This document shows positions 21,672-33,317 of a stretch of 64,000 bases of DNA, piece by piece; within the stretch, counting starts at the first letter, position 1, and each line of letters begins with the position of its first letter. A program made the position numbers and the translations under genes. Source of the stretch: Spiroplasma endosymbiont of Dioctria linearis (GTDB lineage: Bacteria > Bacillota_I > Bacilli_A > Mycoplasmatales > Mycoplasmataceae). The DNA lies in contig NZ_OZ034984.1 in assembly GCF_964030865.1 (NCBI RefSeq), positions 124,001 to 188,000 of the forward strand. The letters are read 5' to 3'. The notes beneath the pieces were generated by a model, which was given only the letters and a program-made list of their open reading frames with translations, searched no databases and was not told the origin of the DNA.

Positions 21672-22048
21672 TGAAAAAATATTTGAGAGTTCATTTCTCT
21701 TTATTATTTATACTAGTTATATTTATAATTTTTTTAGTCTTATTAAAAAAACAGCAAATATACACTGGCTCAGTTTTTATTCAGGAATACATTGATGAAG
21801 ACGGAAATATTAGTGCAGATTTATATTTAATTAGCAATAATAGTTTGAATATAACTCTAATTGATTATATAATTTTAGAAACTAATCAAGGAAATATGTA
21901 TGTTTATTCTTCTAATCTTGAGTATAGTAACTCTTTAATCAAGATAAACATAAATAATATAGGAAGTATAAAATATCCTTCAAATAATGTTTTAATATTT
22001 GGAGAAAAAATATCATTACTTTCCTATTTATTATCAAATGTTTTCTAA
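21671..22048 (+). CDS. Small membrane-anchored protein, probable exporter accessory
   Basis: 125 aa. One N-terminal membrane helix (LLFILVIFIIFLVLL, residues 12-26) followed by a beta-rich extracellular domain (YTGSVFIQEYIDEDGNI ... LETNQGNMYVYSS). Its ATG overlaps the exporter's TAA (TAATG), so it is co-translated. The layout resembles a very short HlyD-type adaptor, but there is no coiled coil or lipoyl motif; the role as exporter partner is inferred from coupling only. Confidence 0.65.
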   Translation: MKKYLRVHFSLLFILVIFIIFLVLLKKQQIYTGSVFIQEYIDEDGNISADLYLISNNSLNITLIDYIILETNQGNMYVYSSNLEYSNSLIKININNIGSIKYPSNNVLIFGEKISLLSYLLSNVF

Positions 22049-22064
22049 AAAAAGAGGATTTATT

Positions 22065-22538
22065 ATGAAGGATTTATTAGAATTTAACTACAATACAGAT
22101 GAGGATTTAAAAGGCTATGAAGTGCTTTTTAATAAATTATTAAAAGCTGCAAAGCAAATATTAGATATTAATCAAAGTCTTAGTTTTTCAGTAAATTATA
22201 TTGATGAAGTTAAATCAAGACAACTTAATATGGAATATAGAAAAAAAGACTATGTAGGAGATGTAATTTCATTTCCTATTAATGATGATTTTGGTATATA
22301 TAATCAACTAGATTTTAAAGAAGTGGGTGATATTTTTATAACATTTGGGGAAGCTAAAAATAAGGCATTAAAATATAAGCATAGTATTGAAGTTGAAATG
22401 GCTTGATTATTTGTTCATGGACTTCTACATATTTTAGGATATGACCATGAACTTAGCATAGAGGACGAAAAAGTTATGTTTGATTTGACAGATAGAATTT
22501 TAGATAAAGAAAATATCAAGTATAAAATGTCATTTTAA
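22065..22538 (+). CDS. ybeY: Endoribonuclease YbeY (rRNA maturation)
   Basis: 157 aa. Zinc-dependent endonuclease for 16S rRNA maturation. The ligand motif H-x3-H-x5-H is seen as VHGLLHILGYDHE, preceded by TDVISFP-like GDVISFPI and GDIFITFGEA. ATG 22065 has AGAGG upstream; an in-frame ATG at 21999 inside the previous gene is rejected. Begins the ybeY-dgkA-cdd(-era) cluster typical of Firmicutes, but era is 7 kb away here. Confidence 0.94.
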
Positions 22539-22592
22539 TGGCATTTTTTTTAATGTAAAGTATAATAATAAAGCAGAAAAAGGTGTAATAAT

Positions 22593-23003
22593 ATGTCAAG
22601 AAAAAATGATATTAAAAAGAAATCAAAGGTTGGTACAAGAGTAAAAAATAAATTTGCAAATGCCGCTAGAGGTATCTTTACTGCTTTTAGAGAAGAGTCA
22701 ACATTAATTGTCTATCTAATTATTGTTATTTTTGCAATTGGATTAGGAATTTGAGTTGGTTTAGATACAACTCAATGATCTATTGTTATTCTAACAATTG
22801 GAGTATTGACAGGTTTTGAATTTGTTAATACCTCAATTGAAAACTTTGTAGATCTATTAAGTTTTGAGTATAATATTCAAGCAAAAAAAATTAAAGATAT
22901 TTGTGCAGCAGCTAGTATTATTAATGCACTATTATCTGTTGTTATTGGTTTTTTGATATATTTGCCAGCATTAATAACAACTATTGAAAACTTATTTAAG
23001 TAA
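22593..23003 (+). CDS. dgkA: Diacylglycerol/undecaprenol kinase family protein
   Basis: 136 aa integral membrane kinase. Family features: N-terminal amphipathic stretch FANAARGIFTAFREE, three membrane helices, GFEFVNTSIENFVDL and KIKDICAAASIINAL with the conserved acidic and Asn/Lys residues. In Gram-positives this protein acts on undecaprenol rather than diacylglycerol; the presence of uppS in the same window is consistent with that. AAGGTG ribosome site. Confidence 0.88.
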
Positions 23004-23016
23004 ATGGAGAAAAAAG

Positions 23017-23424
23017 ATGAATTTAAAAAGAGACAAAGTTTATGAAGAGTTAAAAATATTAAGAAAAAACGCCTATGCACCTTATTCAAATTTTAGAGTA
23101 GCTTGTATTATTTATTTAAAAAATGGTAAAAAAATAAAAGGTGTTAATGTTGAAAATGCGGCCTATAATCCTTCAATATGTGCAGAAAGAACTGCTTTAC
23201 CACAAATGATAACTCAAGGCTATAATAAAAATGATGTTGAATTAGTGGCACTTTATACAGATTCGGAGGGATTTGGTTCTCCATGTGGAACTTGTAGACA
23301 AACTCTTTCTGAATTACTTTTAGAAAATCAGACAATATGGGTTTATAATAAAAAAGAATTTATTAATTCATACAGTGTTAAAGATTTTTTACCATATGCT
23401 TTTTCAAGTACAAATATTGGTTAA
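23017..23424 (+). CDS. cdd: Cytidine deaminase
   Basis: 135 aa. Deaminates cytidine/deoxycytidine to (deoxy)uridine in salvage. Catalytic motifs are intact: NVENAAYNPSICAERTAL (Cys ligand and proton-shuttle Glu) and SPCGTCRQTL (two Cys ligands). ATG 23017 after GGAGA. Feeds dUMP toward ThyA together with DeoA. Confidence 0.95.
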   Translation: MNLKRDKVYEELKILRKNAYAPYSNFRVACIIYLKNGKKIKGVNVENAAYNPSICAERTALPQMITQGYNKNDVELVALYTDSEGFGSPCGTCRQTLSELLLENQTIWVYNKKEFINSYSVKDFLPYAFSSTNIG

Positions 23425-23476
23425 AAATCTTAAATTAATTTAATGAAGAACCAAAAACTATGTATAACAGACATTA

Positions 23477-23507
23477 AAGTAGATTATAGTTTTTTTTAAT
23501 ATTTATA
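23477..23507 (+). repeat. Short direct repeat, copy 1 (with terminator-like T run)
   Basis: AGTAGATTATAG followed by a T run and TATTTATA recurs at 24302-24330. The copy also forms the 3' arm of a hairpin (AAAACTAT...ATAGTTTT), so it can serve as the cdd terminator. Confidence 0.6.
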
Positions 23508-23537
23508 TAAAAAATAATAATAAGGGAGGGTATTAGT

Positions 23538-24254
23538 ATGTTTTATAGAAATAATGATTTTTGAAATGAAAAGGGAGCAGAATACATATCTTCTTATCTA
23601 AACTTAATAAAAATTGAAAATTCAAAAGAGGAAATCTTTGAATTACTTGTAGAGAATGATTATACTGATGAAGAATTATTAGAAGAATTTGATGTTGAAT
23701 TTTTAAATCACATCAAAGCCTGGGAAGTAGTTAGAAAAGTTGTTTTAAAAATAAAAGAATATGAGGAAAGTTTCAAAAAAAGATATGATGAATTAATTCT
23801 TGAGGAACTAATAGAAATATATGAATATTTGGATCCTAGTAAAGAATACTCTTATATGTTCAAAGGTGAAAATGATAAGAGTAAAGAGTTTTTAAAAAAA
23901 TTAAAGAAAATTATTGAAAAACTAAGTATTGTTGAAACTTTTGATTCTGTATTAGAGTATCTATTAGCTGCAGCATTTGACTTAACTTCACATCAATTTC
24001 TTGGGGAAAAAACATTCTTGTATTTTTTCTGATTGTTTCAAACTGCAATGATCTCTAGAAATCATGGGATTGCTGTCTTTGAAGAAAAATATGAATTAGA
24101 TAGAATTTTAGAATTAAGTCAGCAAATTGTAATTTATGCAAGACAAAATAAATCAAGAAATTTCTCATATTGTTCAGAATTTAGAGAATTTGTCTCTTTA
24201 TGTAGAGATAAAATTGACATTTTTTCCAATTATGAGAGACACAAATACGAGTAA
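23538..24254 (+). CDS. Hypothetical protein (238 aa)
   Basis: ATG follows GGGAGGG. Highly charged N-terminal two thirds with predicted helices (EEIFELLVENDYTDEELLEEF; FKKRYDELILEELIEIYEYL), then a less polar segment LEYLLAAAFDLTSHQFLGEK. No signal peptide or clear membrane helix. I do not recognise the family. The gene stands alone between two near-identical short repeats, each ending in a T-run hairpin, so it looks like an independently inserted transcription unit. Confidence 0.7.
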
Positions 24255-24301
24255 AACTGTAAAAAAATGATATGACTATAAACTATTAATTAAAATTTTT
24301 T

Positions 24302-24330
24302 TAGTAGATTATAGTTTTTTTATATTTATA
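24302..24330 (+). repeat. Short direct repeat, copy 2 (with terminator-like T run)
   Basis: Second copy of AGTAGATTATAG plus T run and TATTTATA. It pairs with upstream AAACTAT (about 24280) to form a terminator for the hypothetical gene. Confidence 0.6.
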
Positions 24331-24487
24331 AAAATTTCCAATTTATATTATAATAATGGAAATTATATGATTAAATAGATTTGAGGCCTAGAGCTTCTGA
24401 AAGAGGGAAAAAAGTGGAGAAATGATAGAGAGAAAATTTTTTAACTTTTAATTGAATATTAAAGGACGATATAGAAAGAGAATACTT

Positions 24488-25642
24488 ATGACTAAAAATA
24501 ATTATGATATTTGTATAATTGGTGCTGGAATCATTGGAGCATCAATTGCAAGAGAATTATCTAAATTTAAGCAGAAGGTTATAATTTTAGAAGCCAATGC
24601 TTCTTTTGGTTTAGAAACTACCACAGGAAATTCAGGATTGATTCATGGAGGTTTTGATCCAACTCCTGGAAAATTAAATGCCAAGTTAAACTTATTTGGA
24701 CGAAAAAGATATAAAGAAAATTGATTTAAGGAATTAGATTTTAATCATAAGCCTGTTAACTCATTAGTTTTGGCTTTTAATAAGGAAGAAGAAAAGCACC
24801 TTGATATGTTAATGGAAGGTGGTTTTAAAAATGGATGTACAAAGGAAGAAATAACTTTGATTAATAAAAAGGAGATTCAATTACTTGAACCATCTATAAG
24901 CAAAGAAGTAACAAAAGCTTTATTATGTACTAGTTCTTTTATTATTAATCCAGTGGAATTAACTTGTGTACTTCTAAAAAATGCTAAAAAGAATGGAGTA
25001 GATATTAAATTTAATCAAAAAGTTATTGCTATTAAGTATGAAAATGATATTTTTGATATATCATCTGAAAATACAAATTATAAGGCAAAGATTATTATAA
25101 ACTGTGCAGGACATTTTGCGGATAAAATAGCAGCTCTAAGTGGCTATAATGATTTTCAACTATCCACTAAAAGAGGTGAGTATATAGTTTTGAAAAAAAC
25201 TAAAGAAAATCAAGTTAACAATGTTTTATTTATGGTTCCAACAATTCATGGTAAAGGTGTAATTGTTGCTAAAACATTAGAAGGAAATTTACTAGTAGGT
25301 CCAACATCTGAGGATAATGTTGCTAAAGAAGATATTAACTTAATAACTGAAGAGAAATTTAATCAAATAAAGGAAATAGGTAAAAAAATAATACCATCTT
25401 TGGATATGTCAAAAGTCATTTCTAGATTTGCAGGATCTAGACCTATTTATAAAGAAACAGATGATTTTTATATTCAATATGCAAAATTTAATAATAAATT
25501 TATAAATGTTGCCGGAACAAAAAGTCCAGGTATTTCTTGTGCTCCATCCATTGCTGATTATGTAATTAATATGGTTAAAGAGCAAATGAATTTGGAACTA
25601 AAATTAAATTGAGATAAATATGAAAAAAATATTTTATTTTAA
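24488..25642 (+). CDS. glpO: Glycerol-3-phosphate oxidase (H2O2-forming, FAD)
   Basis: 384 aa. Oxidises glycerol-3-phosphate to dihydroxyacetone phosphate with O2, releasing hydrogen peroxide. Dinucleotide-binding YDICIIGAGIIGASIAREL near the N-terminus, TTTGNSGLIHGGFD for FAD/substrate, IINCAGHFADKIA, and SRFAGSRPIYKETD with the substrate Arg. The short length without a C-terminal GlpD extension fits the Mollicutes GlpO rather than the 550-aa quinone-linked GlpD. ATG 24488 preferred. First of glpO, glpK, glpF, each with own leader. In pathogenic mycoplasmas this enzyme contributes to host damage. Confidence 0.9.
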
Positions 25643-25691
25643 TAAAGAGGGAAATAATTTTAATATTTCAGCTTTAATATAAAGAGTCTTT

Positions 25692-25740
25692 TTAATGTAT
25701 ATTAAAAAAATATATTTAATAATACATTAATATTTTTTTA
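25692..25740 (+). terminator. Terminator of glpO
   Basis: TTAATGTAT pairs with ATACATTAA across an AT-rich loop, followed by TATTTTTTT. Confidence 0.6.
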
Positions 25741-25808
25741 GTGTAATTTACTAACAAAAAATGAAGTATTTTAAATATTTCATAACTTTATATGAAAGGA
25801 AAAATATA

Positions 25809-27311
<1,503 letters not shown>

Positions 27312-27369
27312 AAAATTTAAATAGAGTACTTATCAAATTTAAAATTTATTCTTAAGAAAGGATTAAAAT

Positions 27370-28146
27370 ATGAATTGATCTGTATTGATATTAACAGAAC
27401 TATTTGGTACGGCATTACTAATTATTTTAGGTAATGGTATTGTGGCCAATGTAGTTCTAAAAGGAACTAAAGGTAATAATAGTGGATTTTTAGCGATAAC
27501 TGTAGGATGGGCATTAGCTGTGTTAACAGCAGCTTTAATTGCTAATGCTTTTGGAGGAGTAGCGCATTTTAACCCAGCTGTGACAATTGCAATTGCTATT
27601 TCTGATAAAAGTAAGAACTTAGGTTTTGGAGGCTATGTTGGACTTTCACCAGTTGCACTATTCTTTTTAGTAATTTTAATTCAATTTATAGGAGCTATGA
27701 TGGGTCAGTTAATTGTTAATTTTGTTTATTATAAACATATTAAAAATACTTTAAATTCACTTAAAGTTGAAGACCAATCAAATGTACTTGCTATGCATGC
27801 AACAATTCCAACTGAGAGAAACCCACTATTTAATTTTGCTATGGAGTTTTTAGGAACAACAGTTTTAATAGTTGCTATATTGTCTTTTGGAAAATTTGCA
27901 AATGGAAATGGATTACCAAACTATTTTGCACCAATATTAGTTGGAACAACAATATTAGCAGTTGGGTTATCACTAGGGGGAACAACTGGTTATGCTATTA
28001 ATCCCTTTAGAGACTTAGCTCCAAGAGTTGTTCATTCATTAATGCCTTTTAATAATAAAGGAACATCAGATTGAAAATATAGTTGAGTGCCAGTATTAGC
28101 ACCGTTATTAGCGGGAGTTACAGTAGGATTATTATTTTTAATATAA
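27370..28146 (+). CDS. glpF: Glycerol uptake facilitator (aquaglyceroporin) with NPF variant
   Basis: 258 aa, six membrane helices plus two half-helices. ATG AAT TGA start gives MNWSVLILTELFGTALLIILGNG. First pore motif is normal (HFNPAVTIA). The second reads AINPFRDLAPR rather than the usual NPARD-x-GPR: Ala to Phe in the second NPA box and Gly to Ala after it. The selectivity Arg is kept. Glycerol is the likely substrate from the glpO-glpK context. AGGATT leader; strong terminator after. Confidence 0.93.
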
Positions 28147-28216
28147 TTTATTAAAAATGTTAGTAATTGTCTTTTAAATTTTTTTAAAAAACTTACTATA
28201 AGAAAATATATGTAAT

Positions 28217-28244
28217 AAAACTAGGTTTTTACCTAGTTTTTTTA
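28217..28244 (+). terminator. Terminator of glpF
   Basis: AAACTAGG-TTTTTA-CCTAGTTT hairpin followed by a T run. Confidence 0.85.
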
Positions 28245-28277
28245 TATAATTTTATAAGATTAAAGGGAGAAAAAAAG

Positions 28278-28949
28278 ATGATCAGATTAGATACAATAGT
28301 AACTGATGTATTAGCTGCAATTGGTTTATTTATAATAGTATTTTCTCCTTTGATATTTTCTAAAATTCAAAGAAAAATTTTGAATCAAAGATTACATACA
28401 TCAATAGATGGTGAAAAGCTATTTGAAAAACTTAAATATGATCTTAAGTTATCAAAACTAACAGGAATTAATAAAAAAAGACTTTACAAGGATATTGATT
28501 ATGCAAAGACTATTTTTAGAGGAGCTATGGAATATAATTCAAGAGAATTGGTTTGATATTTTAATGAATTATATGCAAAAACATACATTCACAAAACTAT
28601 TAAGAAAAAGGCTGTAATTTATACATGAGTTTGAATAGTAACTATTGGAGTTATTATGGGGGGTTCATATTTAGATATTCTTTCATGACTATTTGATATG
28701 AAAAAACTTAATTCTTCATCAGGGATTGTATCAATTTGAATACTATTTTTCTGTGCAATGGGATTTAGTATCTTTATTAAATATCTAGAATTTTTTAAGG
28801 TAAGAAAAGTTATAAATGATGAAGTTAGACAAATAAATTTAACTAAAAAGGAAAAAGTTTGAAAAGACTATTTAATAATTTATTGAGTATCTTGTTCAGT
28901 TCCTTTTGTTGGTTTTGCATTAATTTTAATAAATATTTTATTTATGTAA
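28278..28949 (+). CDS. Membrane protein of unknown function (223 aa)
   Basis: One N-terminal membrane helix (VLAAIGLFIIVFSPLIF), a cytosolic helical region with KLKYDLKLSKLTGINKKRLYKDIDYAK, then two or three C-terminal helices. Several UGA-Trp codons. GGGAGA ribosome site; promoter TATAAT just upstream (28245 region). Followed 30 bases later by a larger membrane protein, so probably one unit. Family not recognised. Confidence 0.75.
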
Positions 28950-28979
28950 TTATTTTTTTAGAGAAAAGGTGGTGAAAAT

Positions 28980-30125
28980 ATGAAGAAGACTGATTTACTA
29001 ATTAGAGGAAAATTAGGAGAAATTATTACAAAAAGATTTCTAAAATCAAAGCATGTTAAAATGGTTTCTGAAGGAGATTATATTGCGAGATTAAGAGCTT
29101 GTTGTAAAGTAATCTACAGTATTCCAATTCAAGCAATTTGAATTGGCTTTTTCTTTTATGCACGTATTATTGTTCAAAATCATGTTGCAAATACACCATC
29201 AATACCAGAAAGTGAACTGTGACTGTATACTGATCAAATTAATGTTTTAAATACTTTTATTTTGATTCAATCATATCATCTCTTTATAATGTCTTGTGTT
29301 TTAATTGTTATGCTTAATATGACCATGTCTCGAGGAACTTCCATATTTACAGCAATATTTAATATTTTGTATATATCTGAAGCACTTCTTTATGGTAGTT
29401 TCTTATTCATTCTTGATTGAGTTGGTTTACTTCATAAATTTCAAAGTCCACAAGAATTATTAATGGCAATAAGAACTCAATGATTATGAGTTATTGCAAT
29501 ATTTATTGCAATCTTTTCTTGATTACCTTTAAAATCAGTTTTTGCAGATGTAAATATGTGAAATAGAGAATGAATTAGAGTTGATCGTTATAGAAAAACT
29601 GAAGATAGAGAAAATGGTTTTGTATTTAAAACTTGAGTAACACCTGGAGAAATTAGTGCAAGAAGATTAATGATCTCAACAGGGTGGTATCTAATATTTA
29701 CAGCAAGTATTTTTCACTTAATGGATATATTTGCAAATACACAATTTAATACTGTAAAATATGTTTTATTAGTTGCAGGTTATATTATCTTTTTATCTGC
29801 CTATGTAGTACCATATAATAGTTTAAGTTTAATTTTTTATTGAGCCAACTTTATATTCTTATTCTCTTTTACAGTTTATGGTTTATATATGGTTCAAAAT
29901 GTAGCATGACAATCAACAATGTGATATTTATACTTATATCTATTATTAATAATTCCTTGTATAATTTCGTTTAAATCAGCTGTAAGATATACTTGAACGA
30001 TTAAAGATAAAGAAGAAATTAAAGCAGTTGTTTTGAATATGTTTGAAAGTGAGAGTGCCTTTGAACAATTTATAGAAGAACGCGATAGTAAAGAAATAGT
30101 TAAACAATCAGAAGATACACTTTAG
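28980..30125 (+). CDS. Multi-pass membrane protein (381 aa), UGA-rich
   Basis: Open frame visible only with UGA=Trp; almost all its many Trp codons are UGA. About eight hydrophobic helices (for example IPIQAIWIGFFFYARIIV, LFIMSCVLIVMLN, VIAIFIAIFSWLPL, YVLLVAGYIIFLSAYVV) with a central charged loop MWNREWIRVDRYRKTEDREN and an acidic C-terminal tail. Ribosome site AGGTGG. Lies between a smaller membrane protein and era, 11 bases before the latter. No family recognised; it is likely a Spiroplasma-lineage protein. Confidence 0.78.
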
Positions 30126-30136
30126 GAGACAATACA

Positions 30137-31039
30137 TTGGAAAAAATAAGATCAGGATTTATTAGTATTATAGGTAGACCTAATGTTGGTAAATCAACAT
30201 TATTAAATACTTTATTAGGTAAGAAAGTTTCAATTGTTACTAATAAAGCACAAACAACAAGAAATCGTATTAATGGAATATTAACTCATCAAGATGCTCA
30301 ATATATTTTTGTAGATACACCAGGAGTTCATAAAGCTCAACATGAATTGGGAAGATATATGAACAAAGTAGCGTTATCTTCAACAAAAGGAGTAGATGTT
30401 ATTTTATTTTTAGCACCTAGCGATGAATTTATTGGAGAAAATGATAGATTTATTTTAAATGCTTTAAGGGAAAGGGATGTACCAGTATTTTTAATTATTA
30501 CTAAAAGTGATTTACTTTCAGAAAGTCAACTTCTAAATAAAGTTGAAGAATGAAAACAACAAGATTTTGAATTTGAAAAAATTCTTAGTGTTTCATCAAC
30601 AATGGGAAGTAATTTAGCAATGCTTTTAGATGAAATTAAAAAAAGTTTACCTGAAACAGGAATTAAATTTTATCCTGATGAAACTTTTACTGATCAACCT
30701 GAACGTTTCTTAATTCGTGAGGTTATTCGTGAAGAAATTTTATTGCAAACAGAGCAAGAAATTCCACATTCAGTTGCTATTTTAATAGATATTTTAGAGG
30801 AGAAAAAAGATATTATTAAAGTAATTGCTTCAATAATATGTGAAAGACAAAGCCAAAAGGGAATTATTATTGGTAATAAAGGTAGCAAAATTAAATCAAT
30901 TGGTATTAATTCTCGTGAAAAGCTTGAAACATTATTTAACAAAAAATTCTATTTAGAGTTATTTGTTAAAACAAAAGAAAAATGAAGACAATCAGCATCA
31001 TTAATCAAACAATTGGGGTATGACAAAGATAGTTATTAG
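30137..31039 (+). CDS. era: GTPase Era
   Basis: 300 aa, TTG start after GGAG. Ribosome-assembly GTPase binding the 16S rRNA 3' end. G1 GRPNVGKST, G3 DTPG, G4 TKSD and G5 VSST are present; the C-terminal KH domain shows VASIICERQSQKGIIIGNKGSKIKSIG. Followed by recO with nine bases between, the conserved Firmicutes era-recO pairing. Confidence 0.96.
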
Positions 31040-31048
31040 GTGATGAAA

Positions 31049-31831
31049 ATGGGAGCAATAAAAATAAATGCAGTAGTTATTGAATCTAGTGATTTTGATG
31101 ATTATGCCAAAATTGTTAAAGTATTTAGCAAACAATTTGGTAAATTAAGTTTTATAGCTCCAGGTGTTAATAAATCAACTTCAAAAAATAAGTATTCAGT
31201 TCAAACTTTTAGTTGAAGTGACTTTGAAATCTTTAAATCAAGAGGCGAAGATAGAATAAGTAAATTAAAAACAGGAGTTTTAAAGAAGGAATATTTTGAC
31301 ATAGCTAAAAATTATAATAACTATGTTTATGGATCAATTATTTTTAAAATTGTTGATCAAATAGAACAAATTAGTAATAAAAATTATAAGATTTTCAAAA
31401 TGCTAATTTTTGTTTTAGAAAATATAAATAATAATAAAAATCCATTTATAAACTATTTATTTTTTATTACTCATTTAATTCAAGAAACAGTACAACCTTT
31501 TAGGTTGAATGGTTGCATCAGATGTAAAAAAACAACTTTTCCAATTGTAAGATTTGAATATAGTGAAAATGGGTTTGTTTGTGCGAGATGTCTATGACCT
31601 GGTGAAATTGTTCACCCAGAGTCATTTATAAAAGTACTTTCAAATATTCATAAAAAGACAATTCACTTTAATATTGAGCAAAAGTATGAGTATATTGATT
31701 TAATAGTTATTCACAATATTGTAATTAACTATTATGAAAATAATTTAGGATTTTATTTAGGACCAATATATCTATTAAAAAATACAGTAGCTTTAAATGT
31801 AAATGAAAAAATAGCAGAGCGTTATAAATAA
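31049..31831 (+). CDS. recO: DNA repair protein RecO
   Basis: 260 aa. Recombination mediator in the RecFOR pathway. N-terminal OB fold (VVIESSDFDDYAKIVKVFSKQFGKLSFIAPGV), central helical part, and a four-Cys zinc motif CIRC ... CARC near residues 156-183. ATG 31049 sits 4 bases after GGTGAT; an ATG at 31043 overlaps that site. Confidence 0.92.
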
Positions 31832-31844
31832 CACTTATAATGTA

Positions 31845-31917
31845 TTGACAAGACTAATTTAATGTAAGAAAATTCATAAGTATCTCGATATGTGCAAACA
31901 TCAAGTTTGCTTTTTTT
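31845..31917 (+). promoter_or_regulatory. Promoter element plus terminator hairpin before glyS
   Basis: TTGACA at 31845-31850 looks like a -35 with TAAGAA-type sequence after it. Then GCAAAC-ATCAA-GTTTGC (31894-31910) and seven T form a strong intrinsic terminator only 17 bases before the glyS ATG. It either ends recO transcripts or attenuates the glyS leader. No T-box motifs are seen. Confidence 0.55.
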
Positions 31918-31933
31918 ATTGTTAGGAGAAAAA

Positions 31934-33301
31934 ATGAAAGTAGAAATAGAAAAACTAATTTCGCATTTAAAAACACAAGGTTTTGTATTTCCAGGATCAG
32001 AAATTTATGGTGGTCTTGCTAATTCTTGAGACTATGGACCGTTAGGCTCAGAAGTAAAAAATAAATTAAAAAAACTTTGATGGGATTTTTTTGTAAGAAG
32101 AAATCAATATAATATTGGTTTAGATTCATCAATAATATTAAATCCAAAAGTATGAAATGCATCAGGTCATTTAGGTAATTTTAATGACCCATTAATTGAT
32201 TGTAAAAAGTGTAAATCTCGTTTTAGAGCAGATAAGTTAATTGAAGAAAAATTTAATGATATTAATGTTGGTGGATGAAATAATCAAAAAATCGAAGAAT
32301 TTATTAAAGAAAAATTAATAAATTGTCCAAAATGTAACGCTAATGATTTTACAAATATTAGACAGTTCACATTAATGTTTAAAACAAATCAAGGTGTTGT
32401 TGAAGATGAAGCATCAACAGTATACTTGAGACCAGAAACAGCTCAGGGTATTTTTGTGCAATATAAAAATTCTCAGCGAGCTTTAAGAAAAAAACTGCCT
32501 TTTGGTATTGGACAAATTGGTAAATCATTTAGAAATGAAATAACACCAGGGAATTTTATTTTTAGAACAAGAGAATTTGAACAAATGGAATTAGAATTTT
32601 TCTTTTCACCCAATGATAAAACTGACTGATTTGAGTATTGATTGGAAAAGGTTAAGTTTTTTTTAGAAAAAGTAGTACTCATTGATGAAAAAAAATACTC
32701 GATAAGAGAACATGAAAAAGATGAGTTAGCTCATTATGCTAAACGAACAGTAGATATTGAATTTGATTTCCCATTTGGGAGAGGTGAACTATGGGGTATT
32801 GCTCATAGAAGTGATTTTGATTTAAAACAACATCAAACCCATTCTGGACAGGATTTAACTTATTTAGATCCAGAAACAAATGAAAAATATTTAGCCAATG
32901 TAATTGAACCAAGTGTTGGAGTTGAAAGATTGCTTTTAGCAATTTTTTGTCAAAGTTATGTTGAAGAAAAAATTGACAGTGGAGAAAGAATTGTAATGAA
33001 ACTTCCTTATAAACTTGCTCCATATTCAATAGCAATTATGCCTTTGCAAAAACAGCAAAATAAAAGGGCAAAAGAACTTTATGATACAATGTTAATTGAT
33101 TTCGATGCAACATTTGATGAGACAGGAAATATAGGAAAACGTTATAGAAGACAAGATGCAATTGGAACACCATATTGCATAACTATTGATTTTGATACTG
33201 AAACAGATAACAGTGTTACTGTTAGAAATAGAGACACTATGAATCAAGAGAGAATTGAAATTAAAAGTCTCAAAGAGTATTTATTAAAAAAAATAATTTA
33301 A
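31934..33301 (+). CDS. glyS: Glycyl-tRNA synthetase (dimeric type)
   Basis: 455 aa class II synthetase of the eukaryote-like alpha2 form. Seen: [37 protein letters not shown], zinc-type CKKC ... CPKC pair, motif 2 [49 protein letters not shown] (motif 3) and the anticodon-binding C-terminal domain ([13 protein letters not shown]). GGAG ribosome site. The dnaG gene follows after 16 bases. Confidence 0.96.
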
Positions 33302-33317
33302 GTAAGGAGTGATAAAT

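Noticed and set aside
31845-31933. T-box leader of glyS
   Set aside because: The leader is under 100 bases and lacks the conserved T-box and specifier-loop elements.
33309-33317. GTG start for dnaG
   Set aside because: It overlaps the AAGGAG ribosome site; TTG at 33318 has better spacing.
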